This document shows positions 1 to 10,690 of a DNA stretch of 64,000 nucleotides, piece by piece (within the stretch, counting starts at the first letter, position 1; every line of letters begins with the position of its first letter). The translations under genes were made by a program, and so were the position numbers. This stretch comes from Silurus meridionalis (taxonomy: Eukaryota > Chordata > Actinopteri > Siluriformes > Siluridae). The notes below the pieces were generated by a model that saw nothing but the letters and a program-made list of their open reading frames with translations, was not told the DNA's origin and made no database searches. Where the stretch lies: assembly GCF_014805685.1 (NCBI RefSeq), contig NC_060886.1, positions 30,913,362 through 30,977,361 on the forward strand, written 5' to 3'.

Positions 1-73
1 AGGAGTGAAAACTTATGATGAAATTGAGTGCAGGTTTATTTGACATTCAATTATTAAACTTAGGTTTTTTGGT

Positions 74-350
74 CCTGATGTAGGTGAGGAGGCCTGGGGT
101 ACAGTCAGCGTTCACATTCCTCATGTTCAATAGGGTTTGGTGATCTATAGCAGGAGATCTTTCACTCCAACTCATGGAAAGCGGATCTTCATGGAGCTGG
201 CTTTGTTATTACAAACAGCTGGAACAGGTTTGAGTCTCCTAGTTCAAGTGAAGGGAACATTTCATGTGGAGCGCCAACTTTGTGGAAACAGTTTGAGGAT
301 GAACCACATATGCGTGAAAAAATCAGTTGTAACAATAAATTTGTCCATAT
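74..350 (-). mobile_element. Tc1/mariner-type relic, copy A (truncated)
   Basis: Degenerate copy of the commonest interspersed family in this window. Read on the minus strand it carries the C-terminal part of a Tc1/mariner-like transposase reading frame, with several breaks. Landmarks on the plus strand are GAGGCCTGGGG near 90, AGCAGGAGATCTT near 150 and GGAGCTGGCTTTG near 195. All recur in copies near 16.9, 28.1, 38.6, 50.7 and 63.4 kb. The 5' terminal inverted repeat is missing. The copy abuts copy B head to head, so the two form a large imperfect inverted repeat. Assignment to Tc1/mariner rests on translated similarity recognised by eye. Confidence 0.7.
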
Positions 351-351
351 G

Positions 352-702
352 CACTATATAGCAAAAGTATTGGGACACCCGACCTTTTTCTGCCATATTT
401 CCTGCCCTGTTCACAAAGCGAGCTCGAAGAAGATCTGCTTTATGTGGTTTAGAGAGGAAGATCTCCTGCTATAGAGCTTTACTGAACACCTTTGGGATGA
501 ATGCACCTTCTCACCTCCATCACTACTTTACTAACACCCTTGTAGCTGATAAACACAAATGTCCACAAACACACTTGAAATCTAGTGGAACATCTTCTCA
601 GAAGAGTGACGGTTATTATAAAAGTAATTTGGGACTAAATGTGGAAAGTGATGCTCAAAAAGAACATGACATACTTAAGACCATGTGTCCATGTGTATAT
701 AT
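352..702 (+). mobile_element. Tc1/mariner-type MITE, copy B
   Basis: Plus-strand copy of the same family as copy A, with both ends recognisable. The 5' end near 356-382 reads GCAAAAGTATTGGGACACC. The 3' end near 675-702 reads CTTAAGACCATGTGTCC and then runs into a short TA/TATG tract, as expected of an element that targets TA. The frame at 497-660 gives residues such as FTNTLVADKHK, which match the C-terminal part of the family's transposase remnant (compare PEFTNTL in the 28-kb copy). There is no intact transposase, and the DDE catalytic core is absent. Confidence 0.7.
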
Positions 703-1159
703 ATGTATGTATGTATGCACAAGTTGTATTTTTATGAAAAATGTCATGTTTAGTGTAATATGTGCAGAATGTGACAGTTCCATGCAATTTCCTTCACTAG
801 TAATTGTGTTCTCACATACAGAGAATCAGAAAGATCTCTCAGGGGAATGCTCCACCTGTTCTTGTTGGAATGTGTCAGTACTACGCTGATGTGCAATCTG
901 CTTCCTTTTCTTTAAAATCTTAGTCTTATCTATACTCACATAACTTACGAAGGCTCACTTAAAGTTCTACTGATATATTGTTTTAAGCAAAGTGAAAATA
1001 TCCACAAATATTCATTTGCAGAGGGTCCATGATGATGGAAAAGACTCTGACGGGACGTCGACGTGGTATAAACAAGCTAGCAGGATTTTCCCTCCTCTGG
1101 CTTTCAAATATTGTCATATTAAATATTGAACATATGTCATAAGGTGGGATATTTAGTAT
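703..1159. other. Unannotated AT-rich spacer
   Basis: No gene, RNA or repeat family recognised. It holds a short TATG tract continuing from the preceding element and otherwise unique-looking sequence. Confidence 0.4.
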
Positions 1160-2345
1160 TTTTTTTAAGATAAAGATAAAGATGAGAAGATGAAATCTAC
1201 CTTTATTTATCCCACAGTGAGGAAATGTCTGTTACAGCAGCAAAGAAAAATGTGCAAATATAAAGAATATATACAGTACAGAATATAAATACAAAAGAAA
1301 AGAAACAAACAATATAGTAGTTACACTGTCAATAAATCCGTTTGCACGAGGTAATATTGCACAGTTAAAAACGGTGTTATTGCACAAAAATGTAAGTTAT
1401 TGTTATTGCACAGTTAAACAGTAATAACTGTGTATTTTGGTGAGTAGCTCTGATTGTAAAGTCTGATAGCAGCAGGAAGAAAAGACCTTCTGTATCGTTC
1501 CTTCAGACTCTCAGGATGTAACAGTCTGTCATTGAAGGATCTAGTCATTGATGTAACTGTTTCATACAGTAGGTGAGAGACGTTCTCCAGCAATGATGAT
1601 AGTTTAGCTCCCATCCTCCTTCTCCCACCTCCTGTACAGTATCCAGGGGAATCCCCAGGACTGAGCTGCACTTCCTGATCAGCTTGCCCAGTCTCTTCCT
1701 GTCTGCAGTAAAAATATTGCTGCACCAGCAGACCACTTAATAGAAGATGGCAGAGGCCACCACAGAGTCAGAAAAGGTCTTCAGTAGCTCTCCCTGCTCT
1801 CCAGAAGACCATATTCTCCTTAGCAGAAAGATTCTGCTCTGTCCTTTCATGGAAATTGCATCTGTGTAAATTGCACCAGTTCTTTTGGTTTTCTCCATGT
1901 CAGCACCATTTGCACCAATCCACAAAGTCCTGGATTGACTTCCTCAGGTAACAGGTTGCTGAGCTAAACATGAAGTCTGCAGTGTAGATGGTGAAGAGGA
2001 ACAGGGTCGGGACTGCTCCCTGTGGGGCTCCGGTGTTGCAGATAACCATGTCAGACTCATATACTGTGGTCGGTCTGTGAGGTAATCCAGCATCCAGGTA
2101 GATAGATGATGATCCACTCCACGTACGCAGGTTTATCCCTGCTCTTCTAAAGAATAAACCTGGCTATGTGAGAGTGGATCATCATCCATGGACTTTGGGG
2201 AAGACGTCTTTGGTGCAGTTACCACATAGGATGTTCTCCATAGCTGTGGCATGTTCCCCAGCTTCAGGCTCAGACCAAACATGTACGACAATATACCACA
2301 CAGCTGGTCTGCACAGGTCTTAAGGAGCCTGGTGCTGATGCCTTC
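1160..2345 (-). mobile_element. LINE 3' fragment (CR1/L2/Rex1-type non-LTR retrotransposon), dead
   Basis: A 5'-truncated non-LTR retrotransposon on the minus strand. Reading from 2345 downward, reverse-transcriptase residues are visible: GAPQGAVPTLFLFTIYTADF at about 2035-1976 is the conserved GxPQG region of the RT domain. It continues directly as ATCYLRKSIQDFVDWC, so the segment that should hold the catalytic F/YADD motif has been deleted. Further on, QSRIFLLRR..SGEQGELLKTFSDSVVASAIFY (about 1840-1740, shown with a gap) and SFLPAAIRLYNQ (about 1490-1450) are typical C-terminal LINE residues. The 3' tail near 1165-1185 shows repeated AAGATA units on the plus strand, fitting the short tandem tails of these elements. 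Stops and frameshifts split the frame into at least three pieces. Clade is by resemblance only; CR1, L2 and Rex1 are hard to separate by eye. Confidence 0.85.
2105..2186. repeat. Inverted repeat (stem-loop) inside the LINE relic
   Basis: Arms at 2105-2136 and 2154-2186 are near-complementary for about 32 bases, both beginning GATGATGATCCACTC when read inward, and are separated by about 17 bases. It looks like a local inverted duplication of LINE sequence that arose after insertion. Confidence 0.75.
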
Positions 2346-2494
2346 TCACCTTAAGTAAACTGCACACAAAGCATGTAAAATAGTTGAGTGAAGAAGCAAA
2401 GATGGGGCTGATTTATTTCTAGCCCAGGCTGGAGAGTCATGGCAGTCAGGGGCACTTGTATCAGTTAATCACTGAGTAGATTCGAGCTTCACTG

Positions 2495-2585
2495 GGGCTG
2501 ATTCAATTCAATTCAAGCTTATTTCATAGCGCTTTTAACAATGGGCATCGTCTCAAAAAAAAGCTTTGGAGAATGTAAAGTTTAT
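2495..2585 (+). repeat. Short teleost interspersed repeat (ATTCAATTCAA...CGCTTTTAACAATGG type)
   Basis: Contains ATTCAATTCAATTCAAGCTT followed by TAGCGCTTTTAACAATGG. This module is common in fish genomes. A degenerate relative lies at about 18970-19040 (TATAGCACTTTAAACAAT). No coding content. Family name not assigned. Confidence 0.5.
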
Positions 2586-3734
2586 TTAAAAAAACTCACA
2601 TATTTAAATTGATGTGAATTTATCCCTCAGATAAATATAAAACAGTACTAAATCATCCATGCAGCGCGCAGTCTCACGTGTAAAAACGAACAGCACATTG
2701 CATCAGTAATTCGCCTCTAGAGGGCGCTCTCTTTATGACAGCAGAACGGAAGCCGGAAAAAAACCATCTCTATGGAACTTTGCTGATAACCGAAAGTTCC
2801 AGCGATCAACTACCAGTGCCTCAAGTTTTAATAATAACTAGGGAAAGTTTTAGTTTGAAAGCAAACCTTGGTTTTCAAATACAGATTTTATATGAGTAAA
2901 ATATTTAAAATTTCATTTTCAAAATATGTCTCTGGCATCGTTCAGAAAGACGTTTCCCAATGTGGGGCCGGGCCGTACTATGAAGACCCCTAATCTTAAG
3001 CGTTATGATGGTGAAGTAGATTTTGGGTGGACAGATTGTTTTTTTTTTTTTTGGCTCTAATTAATGGCCAGTACAGGAAGGTTAAGATGGTTCATTCTTT
3101 AAAACGTATTTTAAGATTGTAATTAGGAGATTGAGAACGTGATCAGTAGGCTGCTTCAGCTTCTGGCTATATATTGGCTTTTTGGCGATATGCTGAAGTG
3201 CGATACACACAAGCCATATGCTTGGCAGCAGAAGCAGACAGTCTGTTGTGCCTTATTATTGCTCGAAGCGGAACACGGCGAGGAGATGAAGAGCCCAATG
3301 TCAGTTATTTAGTGGGACGAATATAGACAGGAATGAATCAGAACTCAGAACCCACTCTCTGAAAAGCAGGGAACAGAGCACTAGGGTTAGATTTTTAAAT
3401 GCACTTTCTTTAAAAAAAAAAAGAGGTGGATATTTGCAAGATCTCTGCTTTTTCAAGACCAGGATTTCAGACTTATTAATACGTAGTAATGACGTATGGC
3501 TATAACTTCTTAGCATTCAGTAATTAGCTTTCTGATACAGGTATCATCTCTGTACCAGAACCTTTATAGGTTCCCCCAATGGATCAACCAAAGAATCCTT
3601 TCCTAGTTTCCTAAGACTCTAAAAGAACCCATTGGAGTCTCCTGAAATTTTATAAGAAATCAATCAGTGCCCTTGAATAAGGAATTGGTTGTTTTATAAG
3701 GCACTATTATTCTTCATTATCCTTCACCTTTCAC
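2586..3734. other. Unannotated spacer
   Basis: Unique-looking sequence with poly-T and poly-A runs near 3040 and 3415. Open frames are short and show no recognisable domain. Confidence 0.4.
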
Positions 3735-4250
3735 CAAAGCCATGGTTTTAAGCCATGACCAGAGGAACTACACCCTCATAATCCGTGATTGGATGAGCAC
3801 CTATTGAGTGGCGTAATGGATATGGAGAGAAAATAGAGGAATGAGTGATGGAGGGCTGGCTGGCTCGCTGGCCGTGTTGATGAACGAAAGAGAGATGGGG
3901 GAAAGTAATAATGCTGGCGAATACATCCATCCGTCATATTAAGTGCGAGGCATTTCTCAGAGTCGTCATCACCAACTGCAATTTAGTGACTTTTTTTTTC
4001 CAACATCTGGGCAATCTGGTGAACTTTAGATGAAATGAGCTTGGATTACTTCTCCCAGAGCATAGCATCTACGTACCTAATAAAACTAAGCTTTGTATTT
4101 CATATACTGTGTGGCATTTTGCTTCCATATTGATTAGATGCGAGTCAATCATCGCTTGTCACTGCTGATCCTTCAGCGGCACAATGACGTTCATTCATCT
4201 CTAATCATCATGCATTTATTTAAAGTGGATCGTATCAGGATGTTATACTA
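3735..4250. other. Candidate conserved non-coding segment
   Basis: A repeat-poor stretch without microsatellites. It has homeodomain/PBC-like words such as GTGATTGGATGAG near 3786 and clustered ATTGATTAGATG, TCAATCATC and CTAATCATC at 4128-4212. Composition and motif density resemble vertebrate developmental enhancers, but conservation cannot be judged here. Confidence 0.2.
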
Positions 4251-4699
4251 TTTAAAAAAAAAAATCCCTCATGGTCGTCCTATTTCCTTGTGGCTACACC
4301 GATATGTTATCAAACCCTCGTATGCTTTATGTATGTTGACTGGATCGTCAGAGCAGCTTGTACATGTGTGCATAATAATAGTAATTGTGTTCCTTGCCTG
4401 GTGTTCATAATAAATCATACAGCAAGCTAACCATTATCTACATACACAGATCTACAGATACATTAAAACTCAAAGTACTCCTCTCTCCAAAATATCCAAT
4501 ATATAATCATCTGAACTTTTTTAGAATCCCTCAGCTTTTTTGCCGGAGTTAAGGTCTGGATATTGACACAGCCATTTCGAAAAAAAAAAAAAAGTTCCTG
4601 CTAAAACATTTTCTATCGATTTGCCACAGAATGATGAGTTTCTCGTTTCGCACAGCTTTTATTAAGCTTCAGGCACCGTGCAATTTTCCTGCCATTTTC

Positions 4700-4830
4700 T
4701 TTCTTAAAACATATAATTGATGCATCTTTCAATGATTGCACGCTGTTCAGACCCTGAGGCACCCCAGCAAAGCCTGACACTCCCACCACCTTGCTTCACT
4801 GTCGGAATCGTTTTGGATACAGCTGTGTAT
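4700..4830 (-). mobile_element. Possible Tc1-type fragment
   Basis: CACTCCCACCACCTTGCTTC and the surrounding bases resemble a segment often seen in antisense copies of fish Tc1-like elements (the CCACCACCATGCTTCACTG stretch). It is short and degenerate with no terminal repeat in sight, so the call is tentative. Confidence 0.3.
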
Positions 4831-4963
4831 CGTAACATGAATCCCAACAACAGTAGATTGTAATGTGTCAGAGATTGAGTTTGAGGGTATGAATGTGAAA
4901 CAGGTGACACCTGAAATGTATTCAACAAACAAATATTGAAATTCATTTGTTTAAAAAATACTA

Positions 4964-5040
4964 GGAGGATCGATCATTTTTTAAATAAGCATTGATCCTT
5001 TCAGTATTGAAAAGTATGGAAACTTTAAGATTGATCCTCC
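4964..5040. repeat. Small inverted repeat, 77 bp
   Basis: GGAGGATCGATC at 4964-4975 faces GATTGATCCTCC at 5029-5040, matching 11 of 12 positions when inverted. It may be a tiny MITE or chance. No target duplication could be fixed. Confidence 0.45.
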
Positions 5041-5049
5041 AATCACTAC

Positions 5050-5620
5050 CAAAAGGTGGCTCCAGGTGATTCATTAGAAAACATGTCCTTTATTGGTGTG
5101 TTTTTGTCCTGGAAAATCCTAAATGGCACTGTGGCTGAAAGGGTGACAAATTCAGTTTGTATATTTAGTTTCTCAGTCATGTTTAAGGCAAACATATCAT
5201 TGTTACTGCCTACAGAAATCGTTACGCTGGACCACAATTTGGCAGAGTAATCATAACACCTGCATGATCCTTTGGCAATTCAGACACCCTTTTTCCTCTC
5301 CAAGCAACTGTCTTTATACATTTACACAACCTTGGCAAGATTCAATCCTGGAAGGTCTGTGCTGGACCAGTTTAGCTCGGCTTCTGAGAATAGATTGTGT
5401 CGATGGATTGAGCCGGGGCCGAGCCAGTGCTTCCATCGACTGCCACAATGGCTGATGTGATTGCTGAAAATCATGTTGGTTTTTTGCTACATCAGACTTG
5501 GAAATGAGTCCAAATAAAAACAAGGCCAAGATGGAGAGATTATGTGTACCTCCAAAATACCCACCCACCCAGTTGGAATGGAACGAGCCAGAAGTCGGTC
5601 TCACCTTCTTGTTTTTATTC
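5050..5620. other. Candidate conserved non-coding segment with stem-loop
   Basis: Repeat-free unique sequence, higher in GC than its flanks, containing the stem-loop at 5394-5449. Both strands have frames of 60-96 codons but none shows a known domain. Could be a regulatory element, an RNA gene or simply unique DNA. Confidence 0.25.
5394..5449. other. Stem-loop with 14 paired bases and a bulge
   Basis: ATTGTG (5394-5399) plus TCGATGGA (5400-5407) pairs with TCCATCGA (5432-5439) and CACAAT (5444-5449). The bulge is CTGC at 5440-5443, and the 24-base loop is GC-rich. It is not a known miRNA that I recognise, and no downstream pol III terminator decides its strand. Confidence 0.5.
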
Positions 5621-5891
5621 GTACTACATTTCTGTGTCTGCCAAGTTCCTGTGCAAATCTTGGTTCCTTTAATACTTTTTTTCTTGTATAAGACTTGCCG
5701 TGCTTGTTGCTGAAATCTTTTATGCCCAAGTAGAGATCTAAATCATAGAAATTGTGCTTCATCAGCGAGTTGCCATGAATATATCATGAGCTCATCGCTC
5801 TAAGTGTTTCACTACTCATTTGTGCCATCTTTTTTTTAGTGTTTAACATTCTTCATCTAGTAGATACTGTATGTCTGTGTTTTTCATAGAC

Positions 5892-5912
5892 TATATATAT
5901 ATATATATATAT
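5892..5912. repeat. (TA)n microsatellite
   Basis: Pure TA run directly upstream of the interspersed repeat at 5913. Confidence 0.9.
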
Positions 5913-6175
5913 GACCTTGCATGGTTAAGGGACATACAGCTGTTATCAGTGAGGGTGTACTCACTTTTGTTGGCAGTTCTTTAAACAATAATGACTGTAT
6001 ATTGAGTTATTCTTAGAGGACAGTAAATCTGTACTGCTGTACAAGCTGCTCATTGACTACTCAAACATATATCCAAGTTTCATTTCTATAGTTTTGTCCT
6101 TTGAGGAGGAACTAAAACATGTGGTGAAATTTGAGGGGTGCACTCACTTTTGTAAGACTGTATATATTAGGGTGT
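5913..6175 (+). mobile_element. Teleost interspersed repeat with direct ACTCACTTTTGT motifs
   Basis: Begins after a TA array and ends at GACTGTATATATTA. It carries GGGTGTACTCACTTTTGTTG near 5952 and again GTGCACTCACTTTTGTAAG near 6138, in direct orientation. I recognise it as a widely dispersed fish repeat usually treated as a non-autonomous Tc1-type DNA transposon end. TA sequence on both flanks fits that. No coding capacity. Confidence 0.6.
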
Positions 6176-9105
6176 AATGGTACTGATCTGAGAACGTATA
6201 TATGCTGGGCTGAAAGTTGACACGTGAAATCACTTGTTTTTTTTTCCCCGTCTAACGCTATGAATTCTTTTGCGTTTCTTTTAAGAATTTCGAGCGAGTA
6301 AATACATGAATGATGGAAGGAATTAATACATTTATGAATAAATAAATTAAAATAATAAATAAATGTCTTGTGTGCTTCTTAAATGCAGACATTTGGTGAC
6401 GTATGCTGAAAAAAGAACGTATCTTTAGAAAATGTAATATCAAAGGTCATAAAAAAAACCCTTTTATCCAGCTAGGGTCTAACAAATGACTATATTTAAC
6501 TTAAATTATTTTATTTATTTGTTTATTAATGTATTAATTAATAAATATTTTATCAAATTGATTTGTGCCTATTTAAATAATTACTGAATTTAATCCAAAT
6601 AAAAATGTGTACTGTATTCATTAGCTTTATTCTATTTTATTTTTATGTATTTAATTTTTCATTTGCAACCAAGCAGACAATTTATAAAAAAGAAATTATT
6701 GAAAATTTTAATTTTGTTTTAAAAAAATAGGGTTAACGTACACCAATGTTAATAATAATAAAAAAAATGGTGTTTATAAAAAATGACAAGCAATTTTATG
6801 TTTTGCATGTATTGCCTCAACCAAATTATCCCAGAATTTAACCAAACCATGAGTTCAAAACTGAGGTATGTACCGAACCCTGAATTAGACATAATGATTG
6901 GGGTAATCTGACTGTTCCAGCTATTTGTGGTTTATCATTTAACTGTTAGCATAATTGTATTTGAATGCAGTAGCATGAAATTTTTCCTTTAATTCAACTG
7001 GAATGCTGACTGCAACACAGGCCTATATAAATAAATATATATATAAATATAGCTTGCAAACCATATTATACCATTTATTATAGCATTGTCGTTATTTTGG
7101 GGCAGAAAAACAGTCTTATTTTTAAATATATGGTGTTTTACCTCCTTCTGCCTGGCTACATTACTTTTGGTCTGTTTTTGGAAAAGTACCTCAGTTCCTC
7201 CTAGGAATTTCATTGATAAAGACTCAGTTCGGAAGTCTGTTTCCTCCAACCCCTACACTTGGAGAGATAGAGTCCAAGTGACAGTTGGACAGAATCTTAT
7301 CTGGAACATGAGCAGACGTGAATCTAGTCGTCTGCCTTCCAAGAACCTGGTTTTGCTCAAAAAAAGAAAAAATGTTGGCGTCTGCACCTGAGCCCACTCC
7401 ACTAGAGAAGCGATGTTTAGTGGTGGATGCCAACTTTACTCTTTCCAATATTTAATTGGATTCATTAGAATTCCTCTCAAAAACAGAAATGTAGAATTAC
7501 TCGGGATCCCCCCCGAGGGAGAGAGGGAGGGAAGAGGGGAAAATGGATCGACTTCTTGGGACCTCGCCAAAAAAATGGGGAAACGTCCTTAATTTCTCTA
7601 ATCGCCCTGATATTTGTTCTCGTCCCTTTGCATTCTTTCACATTCTCACACGTGGTACAAAAATGTTTTCATCCGATGGTCAGAAGGTTGATTTGTGATT
7701 TTATTATTCAGGTCATTTGTTGGAGCGTTTCGCTAAAAGCGAAAAGCAAAGTTTCGTTAACAATTAAACGGTAGCATTTATAACGTTCTTAATATTTACA
7801 CGACTTCTTATACTTTTTTTTTTTAGACGATCCGAGTCTTTATTTTTCTCGCCATCTTTGCATATAGGAAACCCGAGTCTGTGGAAAGATCTGCCCCTGT
7901 GCCGTGTAAACAAAGAAAGCAATCGTGGCCAAATTGTCTGAGCGGTGAGGACTGTTTTTTCTCCCACCACGCTGCTTAGTAATCAGATAATTCACTGAAT
8001 CATTGCAGCACTATGCTAACCTGCTAACCTCCCCACAGGGCCCAGCAGTGATTTCTCTTCTTGTGTTTTTTTTAAAGCTAAAGGAGGAATGTGTGTAGAA
8101 TGTTGAAGTGACTTAAGACCCAGCGAGAAAGCGAGAGGATTGAATTACGCTTAGTGAAGCAGGTGGAGAGAAAACAGAAGGAGAGGTAATGAGAGAAAAT
8201 AAACTGCATTATTGGTCCACCTGCTAGGACAGGAGATGAGAGTGAGGATGGCAGGAGGAAAGAATGGAAGGTGGACGGGTGTAGAATATCCAATCACTTT
8301 ATGTGTGTGTGTGTTTTCACAGTCAGGAGGGCAGGAGGCAAAAGAAACATCATAAGCTAATTAAAACAGACGTCACACAACATGTATTATTAGCACTGTT
8401 GTTGTTCTGAGCTTCTGTCAGATCAGACGAGGGCATATTTTTGGAATTAGTCCCAAACTGATTATTGTCACATTAGCCTGAGATAAAAATTGCACGTTGA
8501 ACAACTTGTATTAGGTTGAGTTCCAACAAGCCTCGGGGGGGTTTTCTCGGAGTAGGGCTTAGTCTCGGGAGAGCATTTTTTTGTACAAATCGTTATCATT
8601 TACACCATAATCTGAAGTTTGAACATCTGCTATATTTTCCCTCACTCCGTAGCACAGAGATTCTGCATACCAATGAGCTGGCCGCTAGTTTGGAGAACAT
8701 GTAGAGCGGCGTCTGTGCGGGATTATCCTTTTAAAGAGCGCCTCTTGGACTTGATTTCAATCAGTTTGCGAAGTTAATAAGAAAAAGGCCCAATCGCCAT
8801 GCATGAGCATGCCTCAGGTGCCTCGGTGTGCCCCGTGCCTGCATTAGCTTAATCTCATTCATCATTCCACCAGCCAAAGAGCCTCCCTCCGGCCAGGGCA
8901 GAGAGATAGAGGGAGAGAGAGAGTGAGCTGATCGGATGCTGTGTGAAGGTCTAATGGAAACATCGCGTAAGGTAATAGAAGACTCCACTTTATCTGTACT
9001 GATATTGCCACAAGATATGTGCTGATAAACCCTTCTCTACAATTTGACTTGTCAAGATGGTGAGAAAAAGGAAGAAAATAAAAATAGGAAAAAAAGAGAA
9101 GTGAG
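6176..9105. other. Unannotated intergenic DNA
   Basis: AT-rich to about 7100 with runs of ATTTATTT-like sequence, then mixed composition. Notable simple tracts are a CTCGGGATCCCCCCCGAG partial palindrome near 7500, followed by a purine-rich stretch, a short (TG)n near 8303 and a GA-rich tract near 8898-8935. No gene or transposon family recognised. Confidence 0.4.
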
Positions 9106-9150
9106 GGGTGTTTTTGTGGTGGTGGTGGTGGTGGTGGGGAGGGGGGTGTT
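9106..9150 (+). repeat. (GGT)n / G-run tract
   Basis: GTGGTGGTGG repeats followed by GGGGAGGGGGG. The G runs on the plus strand could support a G-quadruplex. Confidence 0.75.
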
Positions 9151-9229
9151 GAATCAGCCCTAGAATTATGGGTCAGGACAAAAAGGATGCTTGGCAGGAA
9201 GTAGAGCGGGGTTGAGGTTGGGGTGGGGA

Positions 9230-9560
9230 GGGGGTATAATTGCTAGAGCGCCATTTCTGAAAAGGCTATTGAAAATGCCATTCTGTGCGACGCTGATTGG
9301 CTTCCCCCCTGCAACGCGCTCGCTCTCTGGTTGGCCGTATTCTAAAAGCATGGAGCTCGGATGGCTTTTTAGCAGATGCTGTGAATAGTTTGCATGGCAA
9401 AATAACAAGGTAATTAGGGTGTTTGCGAGCATGCGAGCTAGCTGCACTGGGGAGACAGAGCACAGTGGCAGCTAGCGCTACAGCCTCAGTCATGTCCAGG
9501 CCTGACAGCTTAATTGGCAAAGAAAAGACTGTGCTGGGGATGGATATCAATCCTTATTGT
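9230..9560. other. Candidate conserved non-coding segment
   Basis: Repeat-free. Contains TAGTTTGCATGGC (octamer-like) at about 9387, AACAAGGTAATTAG at 9404 (homeodomain core TAATTA) and several GCTAGC/GCGAGC words. The tract is more balanced in composition than its surroundings. The call is compositional only. Confidence 0.28.
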
Positions 9561-9739
9561 GTGTTTGATTACAGCAAAGCGCCTTAATGATTCTTCCATC
9601 CCTGCAGGAGGTACATCTTTGTTTTCTCCCCAGGTTGGTTCTCGGCCATCTTAGGGAATTGGTTTTATTTCTCAAGACAAGACGACACCCTGTGACTTTG
9701 GTTAATAATCACTATCCCTTTTCCAAAGTTTTAATAAAG

Positions 9740-9955
9740 CCAACATATCATGTACGCGAGTGCGTGGGGTAATCGATCATTTAAGCGTCTCGTATTTTAC
9801 CAGCGAGCACTCACACTTTTATGATTTTGCCTCTCGATGCTTCATAATGCACTAATAACCTAATTGGCAGTGGTGCTTTGCAGTGGATGCGTGTTGCCAA
9901 TCCAGACACGTGCCAACATTTTAGCCCAGTAATGTTTCATTAAGATGTTGTCTGT
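9740..9955. other. Candidate conserved non-coding segment
   Basis: No simple repeats. It has GGTAATCGATCATTTAAG, CTAATAACCTAATTGGCAG and TTGCAGTGG in close order. Homeodomain-like words are dense, and no frame resembles a protein. Confidence 0.25.
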
Positions 9956-10359
9956 TGTTTTTGTCCGTCCAAACCGAACCCTCCAACCCCCTTCCCCCAA
10001 GCTTAATGGAAAGAGGTTCTCGGTATATCACTGTCCACACCGTGTCTTTTACACAAGATCAAGTTCTGCTGATTGCAGTGTCTCTCTACATCTCCTCTCG
10101 GCCCTCATCAAGACCTCTCTGTCTCCCCGCCAAGTCGTCTGTCAGATACCTGAAAGCCTGCTCTCTCGTTCAAGTGTGCACTCGGAGAGAACCAGCTCAC
10201 CTGCTGATAGAGCGGATGTATTATTTACAGTGCATTAGATGTTAGAACATTACATTTTAATGGTCGTTATGGGAGATACGGAATACCGTTTGGTCAGCGC
10301 ATACATAGCACCTGGTTTGCTTGAGCTCCATTCTTCATTCAGCTGAAGAGTGTCCATGC

Positions 10360-10690
10360 TATGATTTTCAGTCGTTTCCCAAAAGTTGCTCGTCAACACT
10401 AAAACGCTTTAAGCGCTACGCATGAGTCAAACAGAACACGCTTCCACTGTCGTCATTTCCAACGGTTTTTTTTTTCACTTTCTGTCTCTTTGAAACGTTC
10501 TGGCAATGACTACAAATGCATTATAGTTTACTAAAAACCTCCATTTTCCAATGTATCCACTTTGATGGACGTTTTGAAAAAGGTACCTTTTTGTTGACTG
10601 AACACGGCGTCTCTGTGTGGACGGAAGGCCAAAACCGAGGGAAAAAATATGCGTTTTCAAACGAAAATAGATTTGTGATTACATGGGCTC
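10360..10690 (+). repeat. Dispersed repeat pair, copy 1 (GTTGACTGAA..ACGGCGTCT family)
   Basis: Shares an ordered set of words with 43485-43755 on the same strand: CGTCATTTCC, TCTTTGAAA.GTT, AATGA.TA, a CTCC.TTTTC block, TTTTTGTTGACTGAA, ACGGCGTCTC, GGACGGAAG and AAATATGC. Similar fish repeats carry GTTTTCGTGTGGACGG-like ends, as in non-autonomous DNA transposons. The family is not named. Confidence 0.6.

Noticed and set aside
3540..3660. Repeated AGAACC.TT / GGTTC words as a repeat family
   Set aside because: Too short and irregular to support a family or tandem array.
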